A program made the position numbers and the translations under genes. A DNA stretch of 12,847 nt from Holosporales bacterium (GTDB lineage Bacteria; Pseudomonadota; Alphaproteobacteria; Caedimonadales; UBA9215). The notes beneath the pieces are model-generated. The model searched no databases. It saw nothing but the letters and a program-made list of their open reading frames with translations, and was not told where the DNA came from. Of this stretch, positions 5,990 through 12,847 are shown piece after piece. Numbering within the stretch: the stretch's first letter is position 1; every line of letters starts with the position of its first letter. The stretch lies in assembly GCA_003503995.1 (NCBI GenBank), contig DOCA01000012.1:1-12847 (forward strand), given 5' to 3'.

Positions 5990-6769
5990 ATGTTAGAAAA
6001 AAAAATTCAGGCTCTTCACTTCACCGTTGATGAATATAATAAAGAGGGGGTTATCGCCCATAAAGAGCTCATTTCTCAATACGGTTCTGTTCCAATAGAA
6101 CAGGCTGACGTAATTGTTGCCCTTGGGGGAGATGGCTTTATGCTCCATACCCTTCATAAGGCTATGGCTCTGGATACTCCTGTTTTTGGTATGAATCTGG
6201 GAAGCATCGGCTTTTTAATGAATGATTATAACACAAAATCTTTGATAAAGCGCATTGAGGAGGCGCTCAGTGTCGTTGTTTCTCCTTTGCGAATGGATGC
6301 TCGTTATTGTTCTCAAGGGAGCGAAACATTTTATGCTTTAAATGAAGTTTCCCTTCTTCGTCAACTCCATCAAGCAGCTAAAATCCGGATCCATGTTGAT
6401 GGTCGTGTGAGACTTGAAAAGCTGATTGGAGATGGCATCATCATTGCAACGGCTGCGGGAAGCACAGCTTATAATTTCTCAGCCTCTGGGCCTATTTTAC
6501 CCATTACCTCGAACCTTATTACCATGACGCCCATTAGTCCTTTTCGCCCAAGACGTTGGCGAGGGGCCTTGTTGCCCGATGATGTTGCCATTCGCCTTGA
6601 AGTTCTTGAACCAGAAAAAAGACCTGTCAGTGTTTCAGCAGACTATCAAGAAGCGCGAAATGTCTGTGCTGTTGATATTTGTAAAGCAAAAAGCAAAACG
6701 GTAACGCTTCTTTATGATTCCCACCAAACCCTAGCTGAGCGTATTATCGCTGAACAATTCGAGAGTTAA
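5990..6769 (+). CDS. nadK: NAD kinase
   Basis: A cytoplasmic ATP-dependent NAD kinase that makes NADP+. At 259 residues it matches the short alphaproteobacterial form. The hallmark GGDG is at 46-49 in IVALGGDGFML, the NE motif at 118-119 in YALNEVSLL, and the long glycine-rich region GDGIIIATAAGSTAYN starts at 148. The PFRPRRWRGALLP segment (184-196) is the lineage-typical variant. The start at 5990 aligns well with the N-terminus of rhizobial NAD kinases; no strong ribosome binding site precedes it, suggesting translational coupling to znuA, whose stop is 5 bp upstream. The same frame is open back to 5930 inside the znuA tail without a stop. The gene converges on the glycosyltransferase gene 14 bp away, with no visible terminator between them. 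Confidence 0.96.
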   Translation: MLEKKIQALHFTVDEYNKEGVIAHKELISQYGSVPIEQADVIVALGGDGFMLHTLHKAMALDTPVFGMNLGSIGFLMNDYNTKSLIKRIEEALSVVVSPLRMDARYCSQGSETFYALNEVSLLRQLHQAAKIRIHVDGRVRLEKLIGDGIIIATAAGSTAYNFSASGPILPITSNLITMTPISPFRPRRWRGALLPDDVAIRLEVLEPEKRPVSVSADYQEARNVCAVDICKAKSKTVTLLYDSHQTLAERIIAEQFES

Positions 6770-6783
6770 CACGGACTTCTTTT

Positions 6784-7644
6784 CTATTTATGCATGATTT
6801 GCTTAAGTAAATCCGCCACGAGACCTAAGCCTACAATCACTAAAGAAACTAATAAACCGCCAATACCAAGATAAAATCCACTTTTTAGACCCGCAAGAGC
6901 TGATAATAAAAAGCCAGAAAGGGAGAAGAAAAAACAAATGGCCGCGAATAACATAAAAATTTTAATAGGATTATAATAGTTAATAGACTGCAGAATATAT
7001 TGCAAAGTCCTCAAAGAATCCTTGACCAACTTGACCTTTGTTTGCCCTTCACGTTTCTCATAGGGGATCGGCAGGTATTTCACAAAGCGCCCTGTCATCA
7101 TGTAAGCAAGAGTCATCGACGTTGTGAAACTAAAAGTATCACAGAGGTGGGAAACATACGTTAAAACTGTTTTACGACTAAAAACCCGCAAGCCTGAGTT
7201 AATATCTGGAATTTCACGACTCGCTGTAAATTCTACCAGAAATTTCAGAATTTTTCTTAGGGGTGCTTTGATTAAAGATTCGCGATAATGGCTGCCTGTT
7301 CTAGCTCCAACAACCATATCAAAACCCTTTTGGAATTCTTTGATCAACATCGGTGCTTGATCAAAAGGATAAGTTCGATCCGCATCGGTAATGACGATGG
7401 TATCGAATTTTGCCGTACGAATACCATCTTTCAAAGAACGCCCATATCCTACATTATGAGGATGATTCACAACGGTGATACCTTGCGCCTTGGCGATATC
7501 ACCAGTCTTGTCAGAAGAGCCATCATTGACAACAACAACTTCAAACTCCTTAATTTTGTTGTTTTTAAAAACAAGTTTGATTTCGTCGATGGTTTCTTTA
7601 ATAGCATTTTCTTCATTGTAGGCTGGGATAACAACACTAATCAT
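6784..7644 (-). CDS. Family 2 glycosyltransferase with two C-terminal membrane helices
   Basis: A 286-residue inverting GT-A glycosyltransferase of family GT2, like dolichol/polyprenyl-phosphate sugar synthases (DPM1 and related bacterial enzymes). It probably transfers a nucleotide-activated sugar onto undecaprenyl phosphate at the inner membrane. The N-terminus MISVVIPAYNEE begins the nucleotide-binding fold. DGSSD is at 41-45, the metal-binding DAD at 87-89 in ITDADRTYP, NSGLRVFSR at 149-157, and a basic EGQTKVK acceptor-loop motif at 199-206. Two membrane helices follow at about 227-250 and 256-279. It is the last gene of the four-gene minus-strand operon. Its start overlaps the methyltransferase stop by 8 nt, with GGA about 9 nt upstream, suggesting translational coupling. 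The sugar is not predictable from sequence alone. Confidence 0.9.
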   Translation of the reverse strand: MISVVIPAYNEENAIKETIDEIKLVFKNNKIKEFEVVVVNDGSSDKTGDIAKAQGITVVNHPHNVGYGRSLKDGIRTAKFDTIVITDADRTYPFDQAPMLIKEFQKGFDMVVGARTGSHYRESLIKAPLRKILKFLVEFTASREIPDINSGLRVFSRKTVLTYVSHLCDTFSFTTSMTLAYMMTGRFVKYLPIPYEKREGQTKVKLVKDSLRTLQYILQSINYYNPIKIFMLFAAICFFFSLSGFLLSALAGLKSGFYLGIGGLLVSLVIVGLGLVADLLKQIMHK

Positions 7645-8356
7645 TTTTTATAATTCCAACAATTGATTGGCCAAAAAAGGATTTTGTAACACAGTTCATC
7701 ATCCGTGAGATGGGAAGAACGTACTTATCAAAAAACTTGATTTGTCCGTTGATTGACTCATTTTCTAAGGAGTCATATTTTTTAAATTTATTCACGTACC
7801 ATCCCAAACCTCCGATGGGGTTAAAATACTCAAGACGTACGATATCCCTTCGTTTTTCTTCAGGAACAGCTTGCAAGAAAGTCTTTTTTGTATAGCGACG
7901 GTAATGCCCAGCAAGAGTATCCATATCGGAGTAAAGAGCAGGAAAAGCTGGTGCAAAAAGGAGCAGATGCCCTCCTGGTTTTAAAACACGCAACATATTT
8001 TTAATGGCTTTATCGTCTTCTGGAATGTGTTCAATAACATTAAAGCAGATAACACTATCAAATTTCTTTCCCAAGCGATCTGGCAACGTATCTTCACACA
8101 CATCAGCCGTAAAATAAGTATGGTTAGGATGATTTTTTTGCGCGTGATCTACAAGGCTTTGATCAATATCAACGCCAGCATAATCCTTTACTCCATGGGT
8201 GTTGAGGATATCACTAAAACCGCCATGGCCGATACCAACCTCTAAAACACTTTCACCTAAATAAGGCGCGAATAGATCAACGACCCAGTTATTATAATTA
8301 ACAGCCTCGGAAATCGCTGATGAAAAGGTTTCGTTTTCCACAAGAACTTCTGTCAT
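7637..8356 (-). CDS. Class I SAM-dependent methyltransferase
   Basis: A soluble 239-residue methyltransferase with the Rossmann-like SAM fold. Numbering from the chosen start, motif I is VLEVGIGHGG at 37-46, the acidic ribose-binding loop is VDID at 62-65, NVIEH is at 106-110 and LKPGG at 125-129. The AGHYRRYTKK segment recurs in methyltransferases of polysaccharide clusters. There is no membrane helix. The frame is open further upstream, with a TTG at 8383 and an ATG at 8371, both inside asnB. I chose the ATG at 8356, 5 nt after the asnB stop, because GGAAG lies 8 nt before it. Its end overlaps the GT2 start by 8 nt. A sugar or lipid-linked intermediate is the likely substrate, judging only from its neighbours; a small-molecule substrate is also possible. 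Confidence 0.88.
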   Translation of the reverse strand: MTEVLVENETFSSAISEAVNYNNWVVDLFAPYLGESVLEVGIGHGGFSDILNTHGVKDYAGVDIDQSLVDHAQKNHPNHTYFTADVCEDTLPDRLGKKFDSVICFNVIEHIPEDDKAIKNMLRVLKPGGHLLLFAPAFPALYSDMDTLAGHYRRYTKKTFLQAVPEEKRRDIVRLEYFNPIGGLGWYVNKFKKYDSLENESINGQIKFFDKYVLPISRMMNCVTKSFFGQSIVGIIKND

Positions 8357-8361
8357 TTCTT

Positions 8362-10263
8362 TTACTTCCATTGTTCTAGCCAAAGGCCAAGACAGGTTAA
8401 TCCAAAGAGTTTTAATCCATGGTCTACCTGTTGAGTTTCATGCTCTTGCCAAAGCTTATCCAAAATGGAGCTATTGGTCAAATGTTGCATTTTTTCTCCA
8501 TACATAGCCTCTTTTGCTAAAGCCTTTGTTTCCTTATTAAGCCAGAGAGAAATGGGTGCATTAAAGCCCTTTTTTTGCCGGTAAAGAGTTTGGTGGGGTA
8601 AATATTTTTCTTGGCTTTTTTTAAGAAGGTATTTTTTCTCTTGCCCCTTTAGTTTTAAAGACACAGGGAGGCGGGCTGCAAACTCTACTAAGCGATGATC
8701 CAAAAAAGGAGCCCGCGTTTCAAGGGAATGAGCCATGCTTGCCCGATCAACCTTGACCAAAATATCATCTACAAGCCATGTTTTTATGTCTACATAGCTC
8801 GCCTGATCAAGGGGGTGGCAGTCTTTCACATCTTCAAAATAAGAATTAAAGTCAGCAAACGCGCTTTGTGTAGGGTCAATTGGCGTTTTCAACAACTTCT
8901 CTAACTCTCTTGGCTTGAAGATTTCCCGCCAAGAGTAATGCGCTCGTCTATAATCATGGCTTGAACCATATAAAAATTGTTTTGCTTTATAATCAAAGCT
9001 AACCTTATCAAATTGTGTTGGGAGAATTTTTTGAGCAAGGGCATGGCCTCCCTTAAACAAAAAGCGTGGCAAAGCTGAGAAAGTTTGATAAAGCTTGTCC
9101 GCTCCATAGGTTTCATAGCCTAAAAAAAGCTCATCTCCACCATCACCAGACAAAGCAACAGTCACAGATTTTCGAGCAAATTCCGCTAGGTAGTAAGTTG
9201 GAATAATAGAGGTATCTGCAAAGGGCTCATCGGTTTTTGCAACAATATCAATAAGGTTTTGCACTAAATTTGGTGTTACCGTTTTCACATGGTGATCCAC
9301 CTTCAGATAATCTGCAACCTGTTTACTTTCTTCGATCTCACTATAGCTTTTTTCCTGAAAGCCAATGCTAAAAGTTTGTGTTTGAGAAGGTACTTTTAAT
9401 TGACGGGTCATCCCCGCAACGAGGGTTGAAGAATCAATACCCCCACTTAAAAAGGCGCCCAAAGGCACATCACTAATCAATTGTCCGCCCAAGCTCTGAG
9501 ACAATAAAACATTAAGCTCCTCGGATGCTTCTTCTTCTGTTATGTTTTCATCTTTTGAATGATAAGAAGCGGCCAAATCCCAATAGCGTTTAAGCTGAGG
9601 TTCCTGCCCCGCTTTAATATGCAAATAGTGGGCAGCCGGTAGCTTTTGCACCCCCTTGAAAAAACACTGAGAGGTTAACGTATAGTTAAGTGATAAAAAG
9701 TGCTGCAGAGCCGCTGGATTGAGCTGTTTTTCAAAAGCTGGGCACGCCATCAGCGAAGCAAGGCCCGATGAAAATCCCAAGCCTGATTGAGGAGAATTCG
9801 CATCAAAATAGGCGTAAAACAAAGGTTTTTCCCCTAAACGATCTCTTACCAAAAAAAGGTCTTGGGTGTGCTTATCAAACAGAGCAAAAGCAAACATACC
9901 AACAAATTTTTGGAGGCTCTCAACCCCCCATTTTGCCCATGCCTCAAGAATGACTTCCGTATCGCTAGCTGTTTTGAAACGCACACCTTGTTGCTCCAAT
10001 TGAGAGCGAATATCCTTGAAGTTATAAATTTCACCATTATAGGTTAAAAGATAACGCTTTGAGGCATCATACATTGGCTGATTAGCCGCTTCTTGGATGT
10101 CAATAATTGAGAGGCGTCGATGGCCAAAAGTAACAGCCTGATCTTGTTGAATGCCTTGCGCATCTGGCCCTCGATGAACCAATAGATCACACATCTTTTG
10201 AAGGATATCTTCAGTATTTTTGAATCGATGATTTGGGTCATAAAGCCCTGCGATACCGCACAT
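8362..10263 (-). CDS. asnB: Asparagine synthase (glutamine-hydrolysing), AsnB type
   Basis: A 633-residue two-domain amidotransferase. The N-terminal Ntn-type glutaminase has C2 as nucleophile once the initiator Met is removed (MCGIAGLYDP), with HRGPDAQG (30-37), YNGEIYNF (75-82) and SDTEV (100-104). The C-terminal synthetase has the PP-loop SGGIDSS at 273-279 and SGDGGDELFLG at 372-382, used to adenylate the acceptor carboxylate. All catalytic landmarks are intact, so the protein can be expected to release ammonia from glutamine and form an amide. The length and sequence fit the AsnB paralogues found in capsule, O-antigen and exopolysaccharide clusters. These may amidate a sugar acid or simply make asparagine. 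The location between a GT-C-like membrane protein (3-bp gap) and a methyltransferase favours a glycan role, as an inference. It is cytoplasmic. Confidence 0.93.
   Translation of the reverse strand: MCGIAGLYDPNHRFKNTEDILQKMCDLLVHRGPDAQGIQQDQAVTFGHRRLSIIDIQEAANQPMYDASKRYLLTYNGEIYNFKDIRSQLEQQGVRFKTASDTEVILEAWAKWGVESLQKFVGMFAFALFDKHTQDLFLVRDRLGEKPLFYAYFDANSPQSGLGFSSGLASLMACPAFEKQLNPAALQHFLSLNYTLTSQCFFKGVQKLPAAHYLHIKAGQEPQLKRYWDLAASYHSKDENITEEEASEELNVLLSQSLGGQLISDVPLGAFLSGGIDSSTLVAGMTRQLKVPSQTQTFSIGFQEKSYSEIEESKQVADYLKVDHHVKTVTPNLVQNLIDIVAKTDEPFADTSIIPTYYLAEFARKSVTVALSGDGGDELFLGYETYGADKLYQTFSALPRFLFKGGHALAQKILPTQFDKVSFDYKAKQFLYGSSHDYRRAHYSWREIFKPRELEKLLKTPIDPTQSAFADFNSYFEDVKDCHPLDQASYVDIKTWLVDDILVKVDRASMAHSLETRAPFLDHRLVEFAARLPVSLKLKGQEKKYLLKKSQEKYLPHQTLYRQKKGFNAPISLWLNKETKALAKEAMYGEKMQHLTNSSILDKLWQEHETQQVDHGLKLFGLTCLGLWLEQWK
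8365..8369 (-). promoter_or_regulatory. Ribosome binding site deciding the methyltransferase start
   Basis: GGAAG on the minus strand, overlapping the asnB stop region, lies 8 nt before the ATG at 8356. The alternative ATG at 8371 and TTG at 8383 have no comparable site. Confidence 0.5.
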
Positions 10264-10266
10264 ACC

Positions 10267-11553
10267 TTAAAGTGCCTTTTCTAATTTATTTGTCACAAAA
10301 AGAGAACATAACAAAATAAGAACAAAACTCCAAAGGGGAGTAGCTGTATAAAGGGTATATCGGCTAATCAAAGGCTCAAAAAAAGCCACTAACATTAAGT
10401 TTCCAACATGAAACATAAAAAGCATTAAAAATGTTTCTTTTGCCAAAGAAAGCTGTGAGATATTCCTCATAAACACAAAGAAAGAAAACACCATAAGTAC
10501 AAAGAAGCTCCAGTACCCCCCAAGGCTGTTAATGATAGTTTTTACATAATGCGTAAGATAAGAAGAAAAGTTGTTCTTTATTAAAGTTAGGCTTATGGAA
10601 ATGAGTTGCCCATCGCGCACATAGGGGTTAGAAGTCAAATGTTTTAAGGCTGCTCTTCCACTAATTTGATGGCAAATAGTATTATACAGCCCGTCATAAT
10701 GAAACAGAGGGTTCATATCATTTATATAATTAATATGTGCTCTTTTTTCTTGTAAATTTTCATAAGCATCCTTAAAAAAAGCTTTTTCTTGTGGGCTTTC
10801 AAATAAATCTGCATCTTTTTCCTTTGAAAGATAAAGAGGCAAAACAACTGCCTGATAACCTACAAAGGGAACTACTTTAAAAGAACCAGTTAAAATATAA
10901 CTATAAGTTCTCTCCATCATTTGACCCGATAAAATAACACTCACTAAAATCAATGTTCTCCCCAAAAAAGAAACAAGTGATCCGTTTTTATAAAATAGAT
11001 AGGTTACTAAAATAAAAAATCCTGGCCAAAGGAATATAAACTGAGATCTAGTCAGAGTTAATAAGAGAGCAAAACCAATGGCTATTAAAAGAGATTGAAT
11101 TTCATTACTTCTTAAAAACTTAATCAAAAAAGAAAGCGTCATAAAAAACAAAGGATAACATAACGCCTCTGTTAATATTTGATTTCCAATTCCATGAATA
11201 AGGAAATAGGGGGAGAATAAAAACAAAAATATCATCATGTATAAAAAAGAAGAAAAGAAGAAGTGCCTGTTTAAGGTGCGCAAAAAATGATCAATAGCCA
11301 GTACACCAAGCCCCACTTGAACAGCTACAAGAACACCATATGCGTCTTGAAAAAAGAATTGATAGGCTTTTAAAAAAAGAGGATATCCCAAAGAACGATA
11401 GGAGGACATTGCCAAGTACCCATGAGAATCAGGCGCAATAACAGCGCCCTTTGTCAAAAGATAAAGGGATATTAAAGCAATGAACCCATAGAAGAAAATT
11501 TTTGTATTTCTTTGAGATGTGAAGCTATTCTCAAACATTCGATAATCCAACAT
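10267..11553 (-). CDS. Polytopic membrane protein, putative GT-C fold glycosyltransferase
   Basis: A 428-residue inner-membrane protein with roughly nine to eleven hydrophobic helices and one long soluble stretch (about 243-305). I do not recognise a named family. The pattern resembles GT-C enzymes that use polyprenyl-phosphate sugars, such as GT39/ArnT-like proteins. After the first helix comes IAPDSHGYLAMS with D42 as candidate catalytic acid, then RSLGYPLF (53-60), E129 in ILTEALCYP, LTRSQF (167-172) before a Trp-Pro, and EPLISRYTLYT (393-403) near the C-terminus. It opens the four-gene operon, 3 bp ahead of asnB. The first ATG leaves a leader of only about 9 nt from the predicted promoter; the in-frame ATG at 11538 (residue 6) is an alternative start. 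By eye the gene is more AT-rich than its neighbours, partly because of its many Phe, Leu and Ile codons. Confidence 0.72.
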   Translation of the reverse strand: MLDYRMFENSFTSQRNTKIFFYGFIALISLYLLTKGAVIAPDSHGYLAMSSYRSLGYPLFLKAYQFFFQDAYGVLVAVQVGLGVLAIDHFLRTLNRHFFFSSFLYMMIFLFLFSPYFLIHGIGNQILTEALCYPLFFMTLSFLIKFLRSNEIQSLLIAIGFALLLTLTRSQFIFLWPGFFILVTYLFYKNGSLVSFLGRTLILVSVILSGQMMERTYSYILTGSFKVVPFVGYQAVVLPLYLSKEKDADLFESPQEKAFFKDAYENLQEKRAHINYINDMNPLFHYDGLYNTICHQISGRAALKHLTSNPYVRDGQLISISLTLIKNNFSSYLTHYVKTIINSLGGYWSFFVLMVFSFFVFMRNISQLSLAKETFLMLFMFHVGNLMLVAFFEPLISRYTLYTATPLWSFVLILLCSLFVTNKLEKAL

Positions 11554-11568
11554 TTATATCATTTTCCA

Positions 11569-11597
11569 TTTATACACATAACACGATCTATCATCAA
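11569..11597 (-). promoter_or_regulatory. Sigma70-like promoter of the glycan operon
   Basis: On the minus strand, TTGATG (11597-11592) and TATAAA (11574-11569) are exactly 17 bp apart. They match the consensus at four and five of six positions. Transcription would begin near 11562, close to the membrane-protein ATG at 11553. This is the best-formed promoter in the window and the only evident one for the downstream four genes. Confidence 0.55.
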
Positions 11598-11683
11598 GAC
11601 TTTGCAATGCTTATTTTCTTGTACTTTTGGCTATTTTTGCCTTATTGTGGGCATGAAGCTCCCTAAGTTAGAAAAGTTTTATT

Positions 11684-12376
11684 ATGCGCGAAATTGTCTT
11701 AGACACAGAAACAACAGGTCTTGACCCCAATCTTGGTCATCGAATTGTTGAAATTGGGTGTTTAGAGCTTAAAAATCATATTGTTACTGGCGAAAAATTT
11801 CACGTTTATGTGAACCCTCGCCGTGATATGCCAGAAGTTGCTTTTGGTATCCACGGATTGAGCACAGACTTTCTAAAAGACCACCCTCCCTTTGAAGATC
11901 ATGCTGAAAAGTTTTTGCGCTTTATCGGAAAAGACCGCCTGATCATTCATAATGCTCGCTTTGATATGAAGTTTTTAAACGCAGAGCTTGAATGGTGTAA
12001 GCGCGATCCTATTCCCTTTAAGCAAGCCTTCGATACCTTAAAGCTTGCTCGAGAGAAATTCCCAGGATCTCCTGCTAGCCTAGATGCTCTTTGTAAACGC
12101 TATAAAATTGATAACTCAAACCGTACATTGCATGGCGCCCTTTTAGATTCAGAGCTTTTAGCTGAAGTGTATCTCGAACTTATTGGAGGCGCACAGCCAG
12201 ACTTTATAGGGGAAGGCACTTCCGAACAAGAAGAAAAAAAAGCTAAGCTCATTAACGTCATTGAACGACAAATTAGGAAAGCAAGGGAATTTGATTTATC
12301 ACCCCATGAGCTTGAAGAGCATAAAGCGTTGCTAGAAAAACTTAAGAGTCCCATTTGGGCTAAAAAGGCTTCATAA
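11684..12376 (+). CDS. dnaQ: DNA polymerase III epsilon subunit (3'-5' proofreading exonuclease)
   Basis: A 230-residue DEDDh exonuclease that proofreads for the replicative polymerase as part of the Pol III core. The Exo motifs are complete: D7 and E9 in VLDTETTG, D94 in HNARFDMKF, and H150 and D155 in LHGALLDSELLA. The length is close to E. coli epsilon (243). The C-terminal tail after about residue 185 ends in SPHELEEHKALLEKL and IW, matching the conserved segment that contacts the polymerase alpha subunit in alphaproteobacterial epsilon proteins as I recall it. The start gives the canonical short N-terminus (MREIVLDTETTG). Its ribosome binding site is weak, and no clear promoter was found in the 130-bp divergent gap shared with the membrane-protein gene. 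The DMT transporter starts 19 bp downstream, possibly co-transcribed. Confidence 0.95.
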   Translation: MREIVLDTETTGLDPNLGHRIVEIGCLELKNHIVTGEKFHVYVNPRRDMPEVAFGIHGLSTDFLKDHPPFEDHAEKFLRFIGKDRLIIHNARFDMKFLNAELEWCKRDPIPFKQAFDTLKLAREKFPGSPASLDALCKRYKIDNSNRTLHGALLDSELLAEVYLELIGGAQPDFIGEGTSEQEEKKAKLINVIERQIRKAREFDLSPHELEEHKALLEKLKSPIWAKKAS

Positions 12377-12384
12377 TTTTTTTC

Positions 12385-12389
12385 AGGAG
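12385..12389 (+). promoter_or_regulatory. Shine-Dalgarno site of the DMT transporter gene
   Basis: AGGAG lies 6 nt before the ATG at 12396 and supports that start. The surrounding bases nearly repeat the leader of the phosphoribosyltransferase gene. Confidence 0.75.
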
Positions 12390-12395
12390 TACCCT

Positions 12396-12847
12396 ATGAA
12401 TACATCAACCACAATTGCTTTAGAAACGCCTTTAGCAACGCCTTCTTTTTGGAAAAGTGACCGCCTTAAGCAAAATACGCAAGGTGTCATTTGGAAGCTC
12501 TTAGCTTGCGCTGGTTTTGCAGGCGTCAATGCTTTTGTGCGCTATTTAACAGGAGGAGCAGGTGGCATTGAAAACCCTCTAACACCTGGAGTTGTTGCTC
12601 TTTTTCAAAATATTTTTGGATGCCTCATTATGCTCCCTTTTGTTTTAAAGGATGGCATTAGGAGTTTTTCAACAAAATACCCTTTCACCCATCTTATTCG
12701 CGTTATTGCAGCCGTTTTTGGTATTGTTAGCTTATACACAGCTTTTTCAAAAATGCCCATGGCTCAGGCCGTTGCCCTTCAATTTACAGGTCCCATTTTT
12801 TCAATCATTGGGGCAAAGCTCTACTTAAGTGAAAAAATTGGGGGCTT
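12396..12847 (+). CDS. EamA/DMT-superfamily transporter (3' end outside window)
   Basis: The first 150 codons of an inner-membrane drug/metabolite transporter of the ten-helix EamA type. After a hydrophilic N-terminus of about 30 residues come a first helix (about 33-50), a second ending in MLPFVL (about 66-83), a third in the LIRVIAAVFGIVSLYTAF region (about 100-117), and the conserved AQAVALQFTGPIFSIIGAKLYLSEKIG stretch, given here only by its start AQAVAL and end SEKIG. That stretch is the EamA signature leading into the next helix and the acidic E before the following loop. Substrates in this family range from amino acids and purines to S-adenosylmethionine and cannot be read from this part. 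The frame remains open to the window edge. It follows dnaQ by 19 bp. Confidence 0.85.
   Translation, partial: MNTSTTIALETPLATPSFWKSDRLKQNTQGVIWKLLACAGFAGVNAFVRYLTGGAGGIENPLTPGVVALFQNIFGCLIMLPFVLKDGIRSFSTKYPFTHLIRVIAAVFGIVSLYTAFSKMPMAQAVALQFTGPIFSIIGAKLYLSEKIGG

Noticed and set aside
6770..6783. Bidirectional terminator between nadK and the GT2 gene
   Set aside because: The gap is 14 bp and I could find no inverted repeat in it or at the gene ends.
7288..7653. 121-codon plus-strand open frame opposite the GT2 gene
   Set aside because: It lies across the conserved N-terminal half of the glycosyltransferase in antisense, with low-complexity Asn/Phe/Ile content and no recognisable motif.
9768..10047. 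Several short overlapping open frames opposite and within asnB
   Set aside because: All fall inside the conserved glutaminase domain in other frames; they are shadows of asnB.
12100..12354. Ser-rich 84-codon minus-strand frame within dnaQ
   Set aside because: Antisense to the conserved Exo III region and tail of dnaQ, with the Ser-rich composition expected of the complement of Glu/Lys/Leu codons.

Overview
The window is AT-rich bacterial DNA, densely packed with ordinary single-copy genes. No gap exceeds about 150 bases, and I see no tRNA, rRNA, CRISPR array, insertion sequence or phage gene. The best lineage clues are the NAD kinase, whose short form and PFRPRRWRGALLP segment are typical of Alphaproteobacteria, and the DnaQ C-terminal tail. 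Low GC (judged by eye, not counted) suggests a host-associated alphaproteobacterium of the Holosporales or Rickettsiales type. That placement is an inference.

Layout, left to right. Positions 1-1146 (+) hold the 3' part of an ABC-F ATPase of the YbiT type, which converges on a small tandem CDGSH iron-sulfur protein (1158-1379, -). A short divergent region then leads into rnhA (RNase HI) and a class II aldolase/adducin-family protein (+). Next is a Gpt-like purine phosphoribosyltransferase with an apparent cleavable signal peptide, followed by a strong hairpin terminator. An AdiC-like amino acid/polyamine permease, a ZnuA-like metal-binding protein and nadK follow, the last two only 5 bp apart.

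The minus strand carries a tight four-gene operon, transcribed from about 11.56 kb down to 6.78 kb: a polytopic GT-C-like membrane protein, an AsnB-type glutamine amidotransferase/synthetase, a class I SAM methyltransferase and a GT2 glycosyltransferase with two C-terminal membrane helices. Gaps or overlaps are 3 bp, about 5 bp and 8 bp. A good sigma70-like promoter (TTGATG-17-TATAAA) sits just upstream of the first gene. The set looks like a surface-glycan or lipid-linked-sugar module. Divergent from it are dnaQ and the start of an EamA/DMT transporter cut by the right edge.

The points most worth a second look are the apparently exported purine phosphoribosyltransferase, the compact glycan operon pairing a polyprenyl-phosphate-type GT2 with a putative GT-C enzyme, and the isolated ZnuA with a His/Lys-rich tail next to nadK. 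I found no wholly new multi-gene defence or mobile system.
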